A stretch of 64,000 bases of DNA from assembly GCA_006384855.1 (NCBI GenBank), contig VCJN01002796.1:1-64000 (forward strand), given 5' to 3'. Positions 1 through 8,984 of the stretch are shown one piece after another. Numbering within the stretch: position 1 is the stretch's first letter; each line of letters begins with the position of its first letter. The position numbers were made by a program, and so were the translations under genes. The DNA is from Tetraselmis striata. Lineage: Eukaryota; Chlorophyta; Chlorodendrophyceae; Chlorodendrales; Chlorodendraceae. A model generated the notes under the pieces. It saw only the letters and a program-made list of their open reading frames with translations. It had not been told where the DNA came from and did not search any database.

Positions 1-430
1 AAAAGTTCCACTTCATAAGCGACGGACGACGACACGATAATATTCTATCGGTACTTTGTTGTTTCCCCCCCAAAATATTCTATTGGTTATAAATTCACCG
101 TTCCGGCGGGACCGAAACAGCCACGTTTATATAGGCAGAACGAGGTCGCTACAAGGCCCAGCGTGTCCGCCGTGCCCGCCCGCCGGCGAGGTCTCGTTCT
201 CGCTAATGGGCGACGCCGGTGTTGGATGGTGTTCTCGCCAGCGCCATCCCACGCCATGAACACAAATCAACTCCAGTAGCTACTTGCTCTCCCGACCCAT
301 TCGCCCTCCGCCCGCCATCCGTCCGCCGGATAGGCTGTAGAGACAGGGTGGATTATGAAAGGAAGCGGCGAACCATAACTTCCCGCTGCTGGCGCCGACC
401 TCTTGAAGAGAAGAGCTGCCCCGCGCAGTC
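1..430. other. 5' flank, no gene seen
   Basis: No exon-like reading frame is convincing here. The stretch lies directly upstream of the sulfotransferase start codon and would hold its promoter and 5' UTR. I see no clear TATA box or other named element. Confidence 0.4.
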
Positions 431-1465
431 ATGAGCGGGGTCCGAGGCTGGCGGCACGGTGTAGGCCTCTCTGCAGCGGCGGTGGCGAACTTGCTGGCGG
501 CGCTGGTGGCGACGACCACCCGGGGCGCGGGTGCCACCGAGGGCGTGAACCGCTTCGTGGTGCTGTCGTCGCCGCGCACGGGCAGCACCCTGCTGGTGAC
601 CAGCCTGAGCCAGCACCCGCAGCTGCTGTCGCACCACGAGGTGCTGCTGCCGACGCGCTGCAACCTGGACCCCAAGGCCAGGGCGGCGCAACTATTCCCG
701 CCGCTGCCCGACAGCCTGCCGGCTCGGCGTGCGCTGCAAGCTGGCCGGCGAGCCCTGCCGGGGCCCTTCCTGTGGTCGCTGTGGAACACCACGCTGCCTG
801 CCACGCGCGCCGCAGGCTTCAAGCTGCAGAGCGGCCAGCTGGGCCGGCCCGTCGTGGAGCGGCTGCTGCTGGCGGACGGTGGCGTGAAAAAGGTGGTCCT
901 CTTCCGGTCCGACCTTCTCGGCATGCTCGCCTCCAGTGACGCGGCCAAGGCCTCCGGAAACTGGGGCGGCCGCCCCTACTACGAGCAGCGCCCCGGCTCG
1001 CGACAGCTCCGCCCTGCGAGCGCGCTGCGCCAGGCGCGCGTTTATCTCGACTGGTACGCCTTCCTGGCGCCGCGGCTGGCGGGGCAGGACTTCCGGGTCG
1101 TCACGTACGAGGAGCTGAGCTCCGACTTCGCAGCGACGATGGCGAGCCTGACCGCCTGGCTGGGGGCGGACGCTGAGTTTCCGTACACGCCCGGGCGGAA
1201 CAAGCAGATGGTGCAGCCCGTGGAGGAGATGTACCCCAGCATCGGCGACGTCGAGCGCAGCCTGGAAGAGGCGGGCATCCCGCTGCGACCAAGCTTTGAG
1301 GAGGCGGCGGCCGGCAACTTCCGCCCTCTTGGCAGCGCTGGCGGCTTGCTTCAACAGAGCCACCCGCCCTTGTTACGTGATGCCCAGCAGCAGTTGAAGA
1401 GGGCGGTACATCGCCACCAGTGGATGGGCGCCTTCTCAAGGCAGCATGCGGCAGCGCCCCCCTGA
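431..1465 (+). CDS. Sulfotransferase family protein, single exon
   Basis: A 344-residue open frame without introns. Residues 1-36 look like a signal peptide or signal anchor (basic start, then an Ala/Leu-rich stretch), which suits a Golgi or secreted enzyme. Residues 42-55 read FVVLSSPRTGSTLL, the 5'-phosphosulfate-binding loop of PAPS-dependent sulfotransferases. Residues 153-169 (VVLFRS...LASS) match the position and character of the second, 3'-phosphate-binding motif, with Arg159 and a Ser near 168. These enzymes move sulfate from PAPS to a sugar, lipid or protein; the acceptor cannot be told. The length fits the family. The start was chosen because it gives the targeting segment directly ahead of the catalytic domain. 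It is the only single-exon gene in the window, and its GC-rich codon use matches the other genes. Confidence 0.85.
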   Translation: MSGVRGWRHGVGLSAAAVANLLAALVATTTRGAGATEGVNRFVVLSSPRTGSTLLVTSLSQHPQLLSHHEVLLPTRCNLDPKARAAQLFPPLPDSLPARRALQAGRRALPGPFLWSLWNTTLPATRAAGFKLQSGQLGRPVVERLLLADGGVKKVVLFRSDLLGMLASSDAAKASGNWGGRPYYEQRPGSRQLRPASALRQARVYLDWYAFLAPRLAGQDFRVVTYEELSSDFAATMASLTAWLGADAEFPYTPGRNKQMVQPVEEMYPSIGDVERSLEEAGIPLRPSFEEAAAGNFRPLGSAGGLLQQSHPPLLRDAQQQLKRAVHRHQWMGAFSRQHAAAPP

Positions 1466-1530
1466 TGGCTGAGCGACCCAGGCTGCAACTGAATCAGCCG
1501 GTCACTTTGAAATCATTTAGGCTGGTTAAT

Positions 1531-2013
1531 GCCATGAGAGGGGGCATGTTTCCGTCCTGCCAAAGTAGGGGGGGGGGGGGGGGGGGGCTTTGCTTGCGCA
1601 CATCGATATGGGAGGCAATATTCATTCAGGACGAAAGATCGGCATCAAGTGTCATCTTTGGCCATGCATGCCAGTTCACACATCTGAACGCTGTACAATA
1701 AACTAATCAAATGTGTCGCGGGTACATGCATGACCATTATGCCTGGAAACCCAGCTCCGACGCCAACTTGGCTGTCTCTCCTGGAAAACGGTTCGCATCA
1801 AGATTGACGGGGTAAAGATGAGACGTTGTGAGAAGTCGGCTTATAAAGGTTCAAGATCATGATGCGGTCTTGAATTGGTATATCAGTTGCAGTTGATATG
1901 ATGTTAACTGACAGTCGATGCCAATCCTTCGCCCTGAATGTTGCATCCCATATAGATGTGCGCAAGCAAAGCCCCCCTTGATGGCAGGAGAGAACATGCC
2001 CCCTCCTCATGGC
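1531..2013. repeat. Imperfect inverted repeat, arms about 100-125 bp
   Basis: Positions 1531-1656 recur as reverse complement at 1911-2013. Shared blocks include gccatgag...gggggcatgtt, cctgcc, and gctttgcttgcgcacat. The left arm carries a run of about 21 G where the right arm has only six, so the run expanded after the duplication. The arms flank about 250 bp. This could be a foldback element or an inverted duplication. No terminal target-site duplication was found. Confidence 0.7.
1697..1702 (+). promoter_or_regulatory. Candidate poly(A) signal AATAAA
   Basis: AATAAA lies about 230 bp after the sulfotransferase stop codon. It is the first canonical hexamer downstream. Whether this organism uses AATAAA is unknown. 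Confidence 0.25.
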
Positions 2014-2139
2014 TTTTAAATTAGCTATGGTTTGAAGTTCCTGGGGGGGGGGGGCGCGTTTGTTCTGATGACGAGGCCATCCTATGCATTATTGAACATA
2101 GCTCCAAGTCAATGACAGTGGAAGGATGGCATAGGACGG

Positions 2140-2141
<2 letters not shown>

Positions 2142-2208
<67 letters not shown>
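2142..2208 (+). repeat. (GA)n microsatellite
   Basis: About 33 perfect GA dinucleotide units in intergenic DNA. Confidence 0.97.
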
Positions 2209-2211
<3 letters not shown>

Positions 2212-2562
2212 GCTTGATGTGTCCCAATTGATGAGGTGCATCATGATAAGGCGCCGCCCTACTACTGATTGAGAAGTGGGTGTCAGCCCAAACCCATGTA
2301 CTATATTAAGGTGTCAGAAGTTAAGGTAAAAAAACCCTAGGGCTACGCCCAGTGGGGCTTATGTCGGCTGAGTTGTGTCACGCTGCCGGGTAGTCTGCGC
2401 CGTGGCAGCGCAAAATGTGTTGAAAACAGGGCAGCATTTTCTCGCTACTTGGTTGATCACGTTGATTTGTATTTTTCTATACTCGTTCGTACGTACGAGC
2501 AGCAGTCGTCCATAGCGACTGTATCTTCTCGTCACTGGCGGTGTTCGCTACCCGGTACTGCC

Positions 2563-2790
2563 GTTTTTGTTTTTTTTTCGCCCCCGGGACAGGACTGGCA
2601 CCAGTGAAACCCTTGCAGCGTCTCTACGACGGCCGTTTAGGCAGCAATCCAGTTACGGAAAGCCCTGGGTAGGCGACGCTCCGTTATAGTCATCAAGCAA
2701 ATTGCCGAAGCATTTCGCAAGACTAATTAAAGGTTAGTGACGGAATTTCCAACACTGTTGGATCACCGTCTAAAACACTGCCATCAAAAT
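2563..2790 (-). mobile_element. Retroposon B, copy 1 (poly-A tailed, minus orientation)
   Basis: Full-length copy of a short non-coding repeat seen six times in the window. Read on the minus strand it starts near ATGGCAGTGTTTTAGAC and ends GTCCCGGGGGCGAAAAAAA. Flanks carry a near-perfect duplication, ACCCGG[T/C]ACTG at 2550-2560 and 2791-2801. The A tail and target-site duplication point to LINE-driven retroposition. No tRNA promoter boxes are visible, so this is not a tRNA-type SINE. Confidence 0.85.
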
Positions 2791-2818
2791 ACCCGGCACT
2801 GACCACGAAAGGTCCGCC

Positions 2819-3150
2819 CTACCCGTTTGGGCGTCGGCCCATTCGAGTAATGCGAGTTGGGGCAAGCCCCAACCCGCGGAGCAAAGCATTTCGGGAGTGC
2901 GATACATGTGCAACAAAAAAGGCAATGTGAGGGAGGGCCCGACGCCATAGCTGGAAAAATTTCCCATTCCCAGTAAAATCCAGGGCGCCGTGAAGGGAGG
3001 GGGGGACCCCGCCCAAAATAAAGGCAGTTAAGTCCTCAGGCGTTGACGCACTAACCTGACTACTAATAAAATCCCTGAACTCCGGAACTAACAACCCAAA
3101 ATTATGACGGTGATACCCCCACCGCGGGCACTCCACCAACATATGTTCGA
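2819..3150 (-). pseudogene. LINE 3' coding fragment (ECPRW tail domain)
   Basis: The minus strand has a 107-codon open stretch starting with LVECPRWGYHRHNF. This kind of Cys-containing ECPRW segment closes the ORF of many non-LTR retrotransposons, after reverse transcriptase and RNase H. No reverse transcriptase is adjacent, so this is a 5'-truncated remnant. A second copy of the same segment lies at 12240-12390 on the plus strand. Assignment rests on the motif and on the repetition within the window. Confidence 0.55.
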
Positions 3151-4215
3151 TAGTCTCAGGTACTGCCGTTGCTTAGCGACTACGTGTATATTATTCGAGC
3201 GCTGAACTGCGCCTACTCCCAACGGCGCATGTTTGTTCGATCATCCGCCCCGTGCCGCGCAGTTCGTTCTCCTAGCTAATTACGGGATATATCCGTATAT
3301 TCCGGATATAGTAGTTTTATATTGCTCCTTTGGTCGCCACTCCTCCGTTGATATAGATACGAACAAAATGCCATCGTCATCAATCAGCATCATAGATAAA
3401 CCCCATTTTGTGTACTCGTACCTTTATTTACTCGCGTACCCCACTACAGGTAGATGCCGACATGCTGTAAGAAACATCACTATACTACCATAATATATTA
3501 ACGGTTGACCCCGTAAGGTTTTCCGAGCCGTGTCCGCTCGCAATTGAGCGGCAGGCACTGAGACAACACTCTAGTACGTAGCCTCAGTGTGCAACCGGTG
3601 AAGGTCGGTGGGCACAGGGGTGTTCGTTACAAGAAATGAAAAAGCGGGTAACCGCTGCCTCTATGTACTCATACATCGCATCTCCAGGCCAGCGGTCGTC
3701 CAGCAGTGTCACTTCAACAGGCACAATACTTAGCACGGTTGGTCAGAGTAACACATCAAATCCCATAACTAGTACCACAGTACTTGCACCACAGTGCACA
3801 AAACACATCGCAGAAACAAGGTACCAAAGTACGCAAAATACAAATGAGACTCCAAAGGGAGGGCGGGTGGGAAATCAGAGCGCCGGTTAGCACGACGAGA
3901 GAATGAGCAATCATACTGACATCCGCCGCATTATATGCGGCGGGCTACGGCACGGAAAACCGGCATTTTCAAATGCCGGTCTCCAGCTGTACTTCGCAAG
4001 CTGCGTACAGCTACATCCACGGCAATTGAAAACGCTCAGTTTACCACGCAAGGTTGAGCTGGCTCCATCACTGGCTGTAAATGATCTTCGCTGGCTTCAT
4101 CTGGCTCTATGAGTTGAGGTCCTCCTATATACCTCCTATATACCTCCGAGTACTGGCGTACACCAGCTTCTTGGACGTAACATAATCCTTAGTCGAATTT
4201 CGCATCCACCGGCGG
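3151..4215. other. Intergenic, no gene seen
   Basis: Lower GC than the genes, with only short open frames lacking codon bias. The one structured part is the hairpin cluster at 3923-4012. Confidence 0.5.
3923..4012 (+). other. Cluster of three perfect hairpins
   Basis: Three inverted repeats follow one another: CCGCCGCAT / ATGCGGCGG (3923-3943, 9-bp stem, 3-nt loop), ACCGGCATTT / AAATGCCGGT (3959-3980, 10-bp stem, 2-nt loop), and AGCTGTAC / GTACAGCT (3985-4012, 8-bp stem, 12-nt loop). All stems are perfect. They lie about 200 bp outside the left terminal repeat of the tyrosine-recombinase element. Confidence 0.8.
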
Positions 4216-4216
4216 T

Positions 4217-4420
4217 AATGATCTAAAACTAGTTTATTTATAACATAATTACGGGTTTCCTCCCTTGACCTAACCGCTTTTCAGCTACAAAGTGCTGCTC
4301 AGTGGTACGGGAAGTAGGCACATGTCGTTGCGCCCTTTTGGGTGCAGCACGAGTAGACATAAAAGCAGGTATAACACATGAGCCTGCCGTCTTCCAGTTT
4401 TCGCTGCGTTCCACGCAGCG
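4217..4420 (+). repeat. Left direct terminal repeat of the recombinase element
   Basis: Matches 7161-7352 from aatgatctaaa through ggtttcctcccttgacc and tgctgctcagtggtacg to a shared hairpin, CGCTGCG-ttc-CACGCAGCG. The left copy has about 15 extra bases near 4237. Confidence 0.85.
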
Positions 4421-4540
4421 ATGTAAAAACTGTCTTGTAACATGTTGCGAGCAAGGTCACCCCAGGTTGTTCAAGACCACACCCGGCTCACCACCCGAGT
4501 GTGATATTCTCATCCGTACGTCCGTGCGTCACCATGCCAG

Positions 4541-5215
4541 ATGGAGAAGAACCCGTCGTTGAGCCGAATGATGCTCGAGTCGCTACACGCGGACGTGAAG
4601 GCCCAGTCTACATTACTGCGTGAGCTTGCGACAGCATCGGCCCAACTGACGGCTCGTGAGAGTGTTGTTGGTGGAGAAGGGGCACATGGCTCCGGTTCCG
4701 GGTAACGCATCGCGGGACAGCCGACAGGCAGCGGAGGAGCCGCAGAGCGCCCCGACTTGCTAGAGCTAGCCCAGAGCGGCCGTGTCGGAGCAAAATCCGT
4801 GAGTGACGAGGATGACTACCTCGCGGTGCCAAAGCTACTGCAGCGAGCAAAGTCTGGTTACGAGGCCGTTCGACCGGTCAGCCGAGTGACTGGGCTCTTC
4901 CCCTTGAGCACCGACCTAACAAACGAGTACCTCGAGCAGGATGACCGGCATTTGCCGGCCCAGGAGGAGTATTCATGGATGTTGTGTTTCGGCGCCCACA
5001 TGGCCGCACTTTTCGTAGCTCTCGAGGAGCATCTGCCCTACGTCCCTGCTGCACATCGGGACTTCGCCCCCTACCTCGCAAGAGCTCGGAACCACGCCGA
5101 AGCCATCGATAAGGCGTTTCGCTTTCGTTTGGCCTTCTTACGGAGGCTTAATGAGGTCAAGCGTGTGCACGGTTACCAAGGTGTTCTGGACGTGCTGCGA
5201 GCCCAGCACTTCTAG
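4541..5215 (+). pseudogene. Gag-like ORF of the recombinase element, interrupted
   Basis: An ATG at 4541 opens a frame of about 54 codons (MEKNPSLSRMM...) that ends at a stop near 4703. A second frame, 4757-5215, encodes 152 residues with helix-rich character and the segment HLPAQEEYSWMLCFGAHMAAL. The placement upstream of the recombinase fits a Gag-like ORF1, but I recognise no zinc knuckle or named domain. The break near 4703 means the copy cannot make the full protein as it stands. Confidence 0.5.
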
Positions 5216-5871
5216 CCTGCTTCTGAGAATCCGGGTTCCGCGATTTTTGGGGACCTCATGAAGGACTACGAGCGTCGTGTCTTCGAGGCGACAGTTGCGA
5301 GCAGCGCAACAACAACCGCTACTGCTCGAGTGGCGGCAGCATGTGCATGGCGCGGACGTGGACGAGGACGTGGCGGTGGACGCGGGCGAGGCCGCGAAGG
5401 TGAGCACGAGTGACGGTGTGGGGCGCATGTCGTCGGAGTTGCTGGAGCCTTGCGACGCCACCTTTCGGTGACCGCCGCAAAGCGCACCCTTGCAGCTCGA
5501 CGACGGGATGAGCGCCCCGTGTCAGGATCTAAACCCCCACCTTACAGACTTCATTTAGATCTTCCTCGTTGCAGCGATTCTTGCAGCTACAGCCGAGAGC
5601 GGCTCGCGTATCAATCATCCGCACACCTGCACATGGCGTCTCAACCAACCGCCTCCCGTACCATTTCATCACTGCGTCCGTCGGTTGTCACACTGCGTGC
5701 TACAACTGGTTCGCAACGACCAAGCTTCGCGCGTGTACGTTACGCGCATGACAGGCGCTACGAGCGCGAAGGGCGCGCGGGGCGGCCCTCTTATCTGAAC
5801 CTAGCCCCGCAAACCCGTACTGGTGATACTGCAAACCCGTCCAGCAACTACCGGCCAGCCGCCGGGAACCT

Positions 5872-7084
5872 AACTGCTAGCTGCTGCCGAGTACTTTGCA
5901 AACATTAGTCGCCACCCTGGTACTCAGTTTGTAAAACGACGCACTTACGTAATTGACGAGCCTGAAGCTGTCGCTCCCTGGGCTGCTTCACGGCGATCTC
6001 GACTGCATGATGCTTTCGGCTCATACGAGTTGGGACAGCGGACGCTCGACTTGCTTCCCATCTTCCTCCCCGCTCAGACACTCAAGAGCTACGCCGGCAG
6101 ATTGTGTCAGTTCGCGGAGTTCTGCCACGACTCTGAGAACATAAGTCCGCTGGAGGCGACCACTGCTACTATCGTCCGGTACGTTGCCTGGATTGGTGGG
6201 CGAGGGCACATTGGAGCTAAGTCACTGCAACCCTACTTGTATGCAATCAACACGTTCTTCGAGCTGCACAACCTCGACCCAATCGCCAAGGACAGCCTAC
6301 ACCTTACTGCAGCCAGGCGTGGGCTGATGCTGCGGCAGCGCCGTCTGGAAGCCGCCCCTTTGCGAGTTCCTCTGCCTGCTGTTGTAGCTTACAGCTTCGT
6401 CGAGAGAGCCGAGTTGATTGTGTCTGCTCCCACCACAGAGTACCACCACGACTTCCGAGCCCTCGTGCCCTCGGTTGTCAACTTAATGTTCTTTGCTAGG
6501 GGACTTACTGGCGTGTCCTGCCGAGTGCGGGATGTGCATGTCGACGATTACAACATTACCATGCAGGTGTACCGCGAGAAAGGCCGCGCTGGCCGACGGG
6601 GACCCGACGACTTGCGTGTGCTGCTCCTGCCGGTGTCAGAGCACTAAGTTGCACGTCTCATGCACCACTTCATCGACAACGTACAGTCTGCCCCCCTGAT
6701 TACTGTTGCCCTGGCTGAAACTAACTTCTGGGCGGTCACCTTAAGCGATCAGTCAAAACCTTGGACCGCCGCTACAATGTCGGAGTGGCTGTCTGCAGCC
6801 GCGTCCGTCTTGTTGGCGCTGCCCCTCCCGCCGGCACTTCCTGGACCTCACACAGTCTTCGCAAGGGAGCAGCGTCTGCTGCCAACGCCATCGGAGTACC
6901 ATTGTCCCAAATTCGCTACCAAGGCGGCTGGGCCACTAACTCCGACGTCGTTCTGGATTACATCGACCCCAACGTTCTTCCTTCACCTGGCGCATGGTTC
7001 TTCTTTGGCCACATCGCCCGTCTCCGCCACTTCCAAGTCCAACAGAACTCCGCAGCGGTGGCCTTCCCGGTGCCTCCTTCATGA
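5872..7084 (+). pseudogene. Tyrosine recombinase (YR) ORF, broken by a stop and a frameshift
   Basis: The frame opens after a stop near 5871 without a clear ATG and runs to 6647. It covers the SAM-like core-binding domain (TLKSYAGRLCQFAEFC) and the first part of the catalytic domain (FFARGLTGVSCRVRDV with the first Arg, then YREKGR). An in-frame TAA at 6645-6647 interrupts it. The frame continues beyond, then shifts near 6820. The rest, read in another frame, holds HSLRKG (His-x-x-Arg), GGW and LDYIDP (the Tyr nucleophile), giving an R-H-R-W-Y set. It would cut and join element DNA during integration. It sits inside terminal repeats, so it is element-encoded, not a host gene. Confidence 0.85.
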
Positions 7085-7160
7085 CCTGGCGCTACCCCTT
7101 CTCCGTCAATCCACCGCTCTCTCCGTTCGCTCATGACTGGCAAAATCGGACTCAACTGTG

Positions 7161-7352
7161 AAATGATCTAAACTAGTTTATGGGGTTTCCTCCCTTGACC
7201 TATAACCACTTTTCAGCTACAAGTGCTGCTCAGTGGTACGAGAACTAGGCACCTGTCGTTGCGCCCTTTTTGGGTGCAGCATGAGTAGACATAAAAGCAG
7301 CCACAACAGCTGAGCCTGCCATCTTCCAGGTTTCGCTGCGTTCCACGCAGCG
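7161..7352 (+). repeat. Right direct terminal repeat of the recombinase element
   Basis: Direct copy of 4217-4420 at high identity, ending in the same CGCTGCG...CGCAGCG hairpin. About 70 bp further on, TGTAACATAGCCTGCGCA (7421-7438) recurs at 30169-30186 with one change, beside the other recombinase remnant. The true element end may therefore lie outside this repeat. Confidence 0.85.
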
Positions 7353-8984
7353 CCCTCCCTGACTCCGTTTCCCTCCACGCTTTCACTTCGTCACCTTCCT
7401 GCCAATTTGGCTCTTGACCGTGTAACATAGCCTGCGCAATTTTTTTGGCAAAACCAGACTCAACTATTAAACGCAAAGTCTTGGTAAAACGTTCCGTACG
7501 GGATATATGTTATCTAACGACCTTTAACCCGAACCGACGGGATAAAAGCAGCAAGCGTCGCCGCGTAGCGTCGAAACCACGCGCCCCATGTGTCGACTGC
7601 CACACCCCCTTCCCCCGAAGGAGCCCAGCCCGTGCTTGCGCATTTGAGTAGTCTCAATCACCATCTGTCCTCACATAGCAGTGCGCCCTCTACCACAGGC
7701 GCGGTCGCTCGTTTTCGCTGAGAACGCCCCACTTCCTTCACACCGAGCACCGCACCAGCTCGATCAGCCGCTGAAGCAAAAAGCACTCGGGACACTTATT
7801 TCCATGAGCAACAGCAGCGCGTCGCCTAGCGCGGTCGAATCTCAACGCGAGGGGCAGGGAGAGGGCCAAAAGGGGCCGACGGGTCCAGGCACTGTGTTCC
7901 ACACCGCGGTGCGCGGCATGCTCGTACATGTGCGCTGGCAGCGGCCGCGGCAGAGCGGCGAGCGGAAAGGTGGCGGCCCCAATACGGGCGAGCTGCTGGC
8001 GGCGTCTCTGTGGCCGCACTAGGGCGTTGCACCGGGCGGATGGCGAATTCTGCCGCCGCACTAGGGAGACCGCATAACACGGCTCGGCGCGGACGCGGAC
8101 GCACGGGCGAGGTCCCGCCACTCTATTGAGAATAGTTGGCGGTAACCAAAAAATGCCGGAAGCTGGCTGTTTCGTCTCGCTGGCTGCAGGAGAAGTGTTT
8201 AACATGCGCTGAGACTAAAAAGCTACTGTAATCACTCATGTGGCAGGATTGTAGGCTTTGATCGAACGCTGCTTTCACCGGGGCGACACTGAAAGCCGAA
8301 AGCCACGCAGAACAACGTAGCCCGAGTTGCTCTGGCGAGGATCCAAGCTGGATGGGCTAGCTTCTTCCCCACATCTAAGAGGAAGATTCGTATAACATGC
8401 ATGCCCTGTATACATACAAGAGCGTCAGAGCCACAAGCACAGTGGGTCGGGGTGTGTGTGTGTGTGGGAGGGGGGGGGGGGGGGGGGGGGGGGGCGGGTA
8501 CGCCAAGCCACTCGTCATGATGTATCTCTCAAAGTATGGGAAATTTCGGGAATTATTATATCAGCAAGGCATCTGAAGTACCCGTACAGGGACTCAACCG
8601 CCATTATTGGTCGTGCAGCTAAACCAGGCGGGCAGGCGGTTGCGCTGGAGCGGTGGCAACTCGCGTGGCGTCAAATAGTCGCTACACACATAGAGGAAAG
8701 AAAAGAGGAAACGCAAACACTTTATTTGTAGCGACCGTTATTGTTTGCTGCATCTGTGGGTTTGAATGATGGCAGCTGCATTGGTCCACTATTCGCAGCA
8801 ACTCCAAACGCCAGCTGATTCTTAGCTACGATTTATCTTTGCCTTGAGCTTGCACATAAGCGACGGCCCAGGCTGTATGCGCTCAGCAAACCTTCTCACG
8901 CGAGCGACTATTGCAGTATTGGAATGGGCACGATGCACACGGCGGTGGGGTGTCGTCCGCGTTTCATGAGCGGTGGGAGCGGCT
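7353..8984. other. Intergenic, no gene supported
   Basis: Some open frames on both strands between 7680 and 8210 are GC-rich, but none shows a domain, splice structure or repeat relation that I recognise. A run of about 25 G occupies 8470-8494. The right part lies 3' of the LRR-oxygenase gene. Confidence 0.45.

Larger units (their letters stand above)
4216..7352 (+). mobile_element. Tyrosine-recombinase retroelement (DIRS-like), decayed
   Basis: The unit has direct repeats of about 200 bp at its ends (4217-4420 and 7161-7352), a Gag-like reading frame, and a tyrosine-recombinase reading frame, in that order. This layout fits DIRS/Ngaro-type elements, which integrate with a tyrosine recombinase rather than a DDE integrase. 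No reverse transcriptase or RNase H motif is visible in the roughly 650 bp between the two frames, so the copy is internally deleted or belongs to a non-autonomous or Crypton-like family. In-frame stops and frameshifts show that it is dead. Confidence 0.75.

Noticed and set aside
280..948. 222-codon minus-strand frame over the sulfotransferase
   Set aside because: Antisense shadow of a very GC-rich coding exon. No domain, and the plus frame has clear catalytic motifs.
2021..2227. Small minus-strand protein of Leu-Ser repeats
   Set aside because: Produced by the (GA)n microsatellite; no coding evidence.
5450..5908. 152-codon frame between Gag-like and recombinase ORFs as a reverse transcriptase
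   Set aside because: I looked for the RT active-site box (a YxDD-like motif) and RNase H acidic residues and saw none in any plus frame here.
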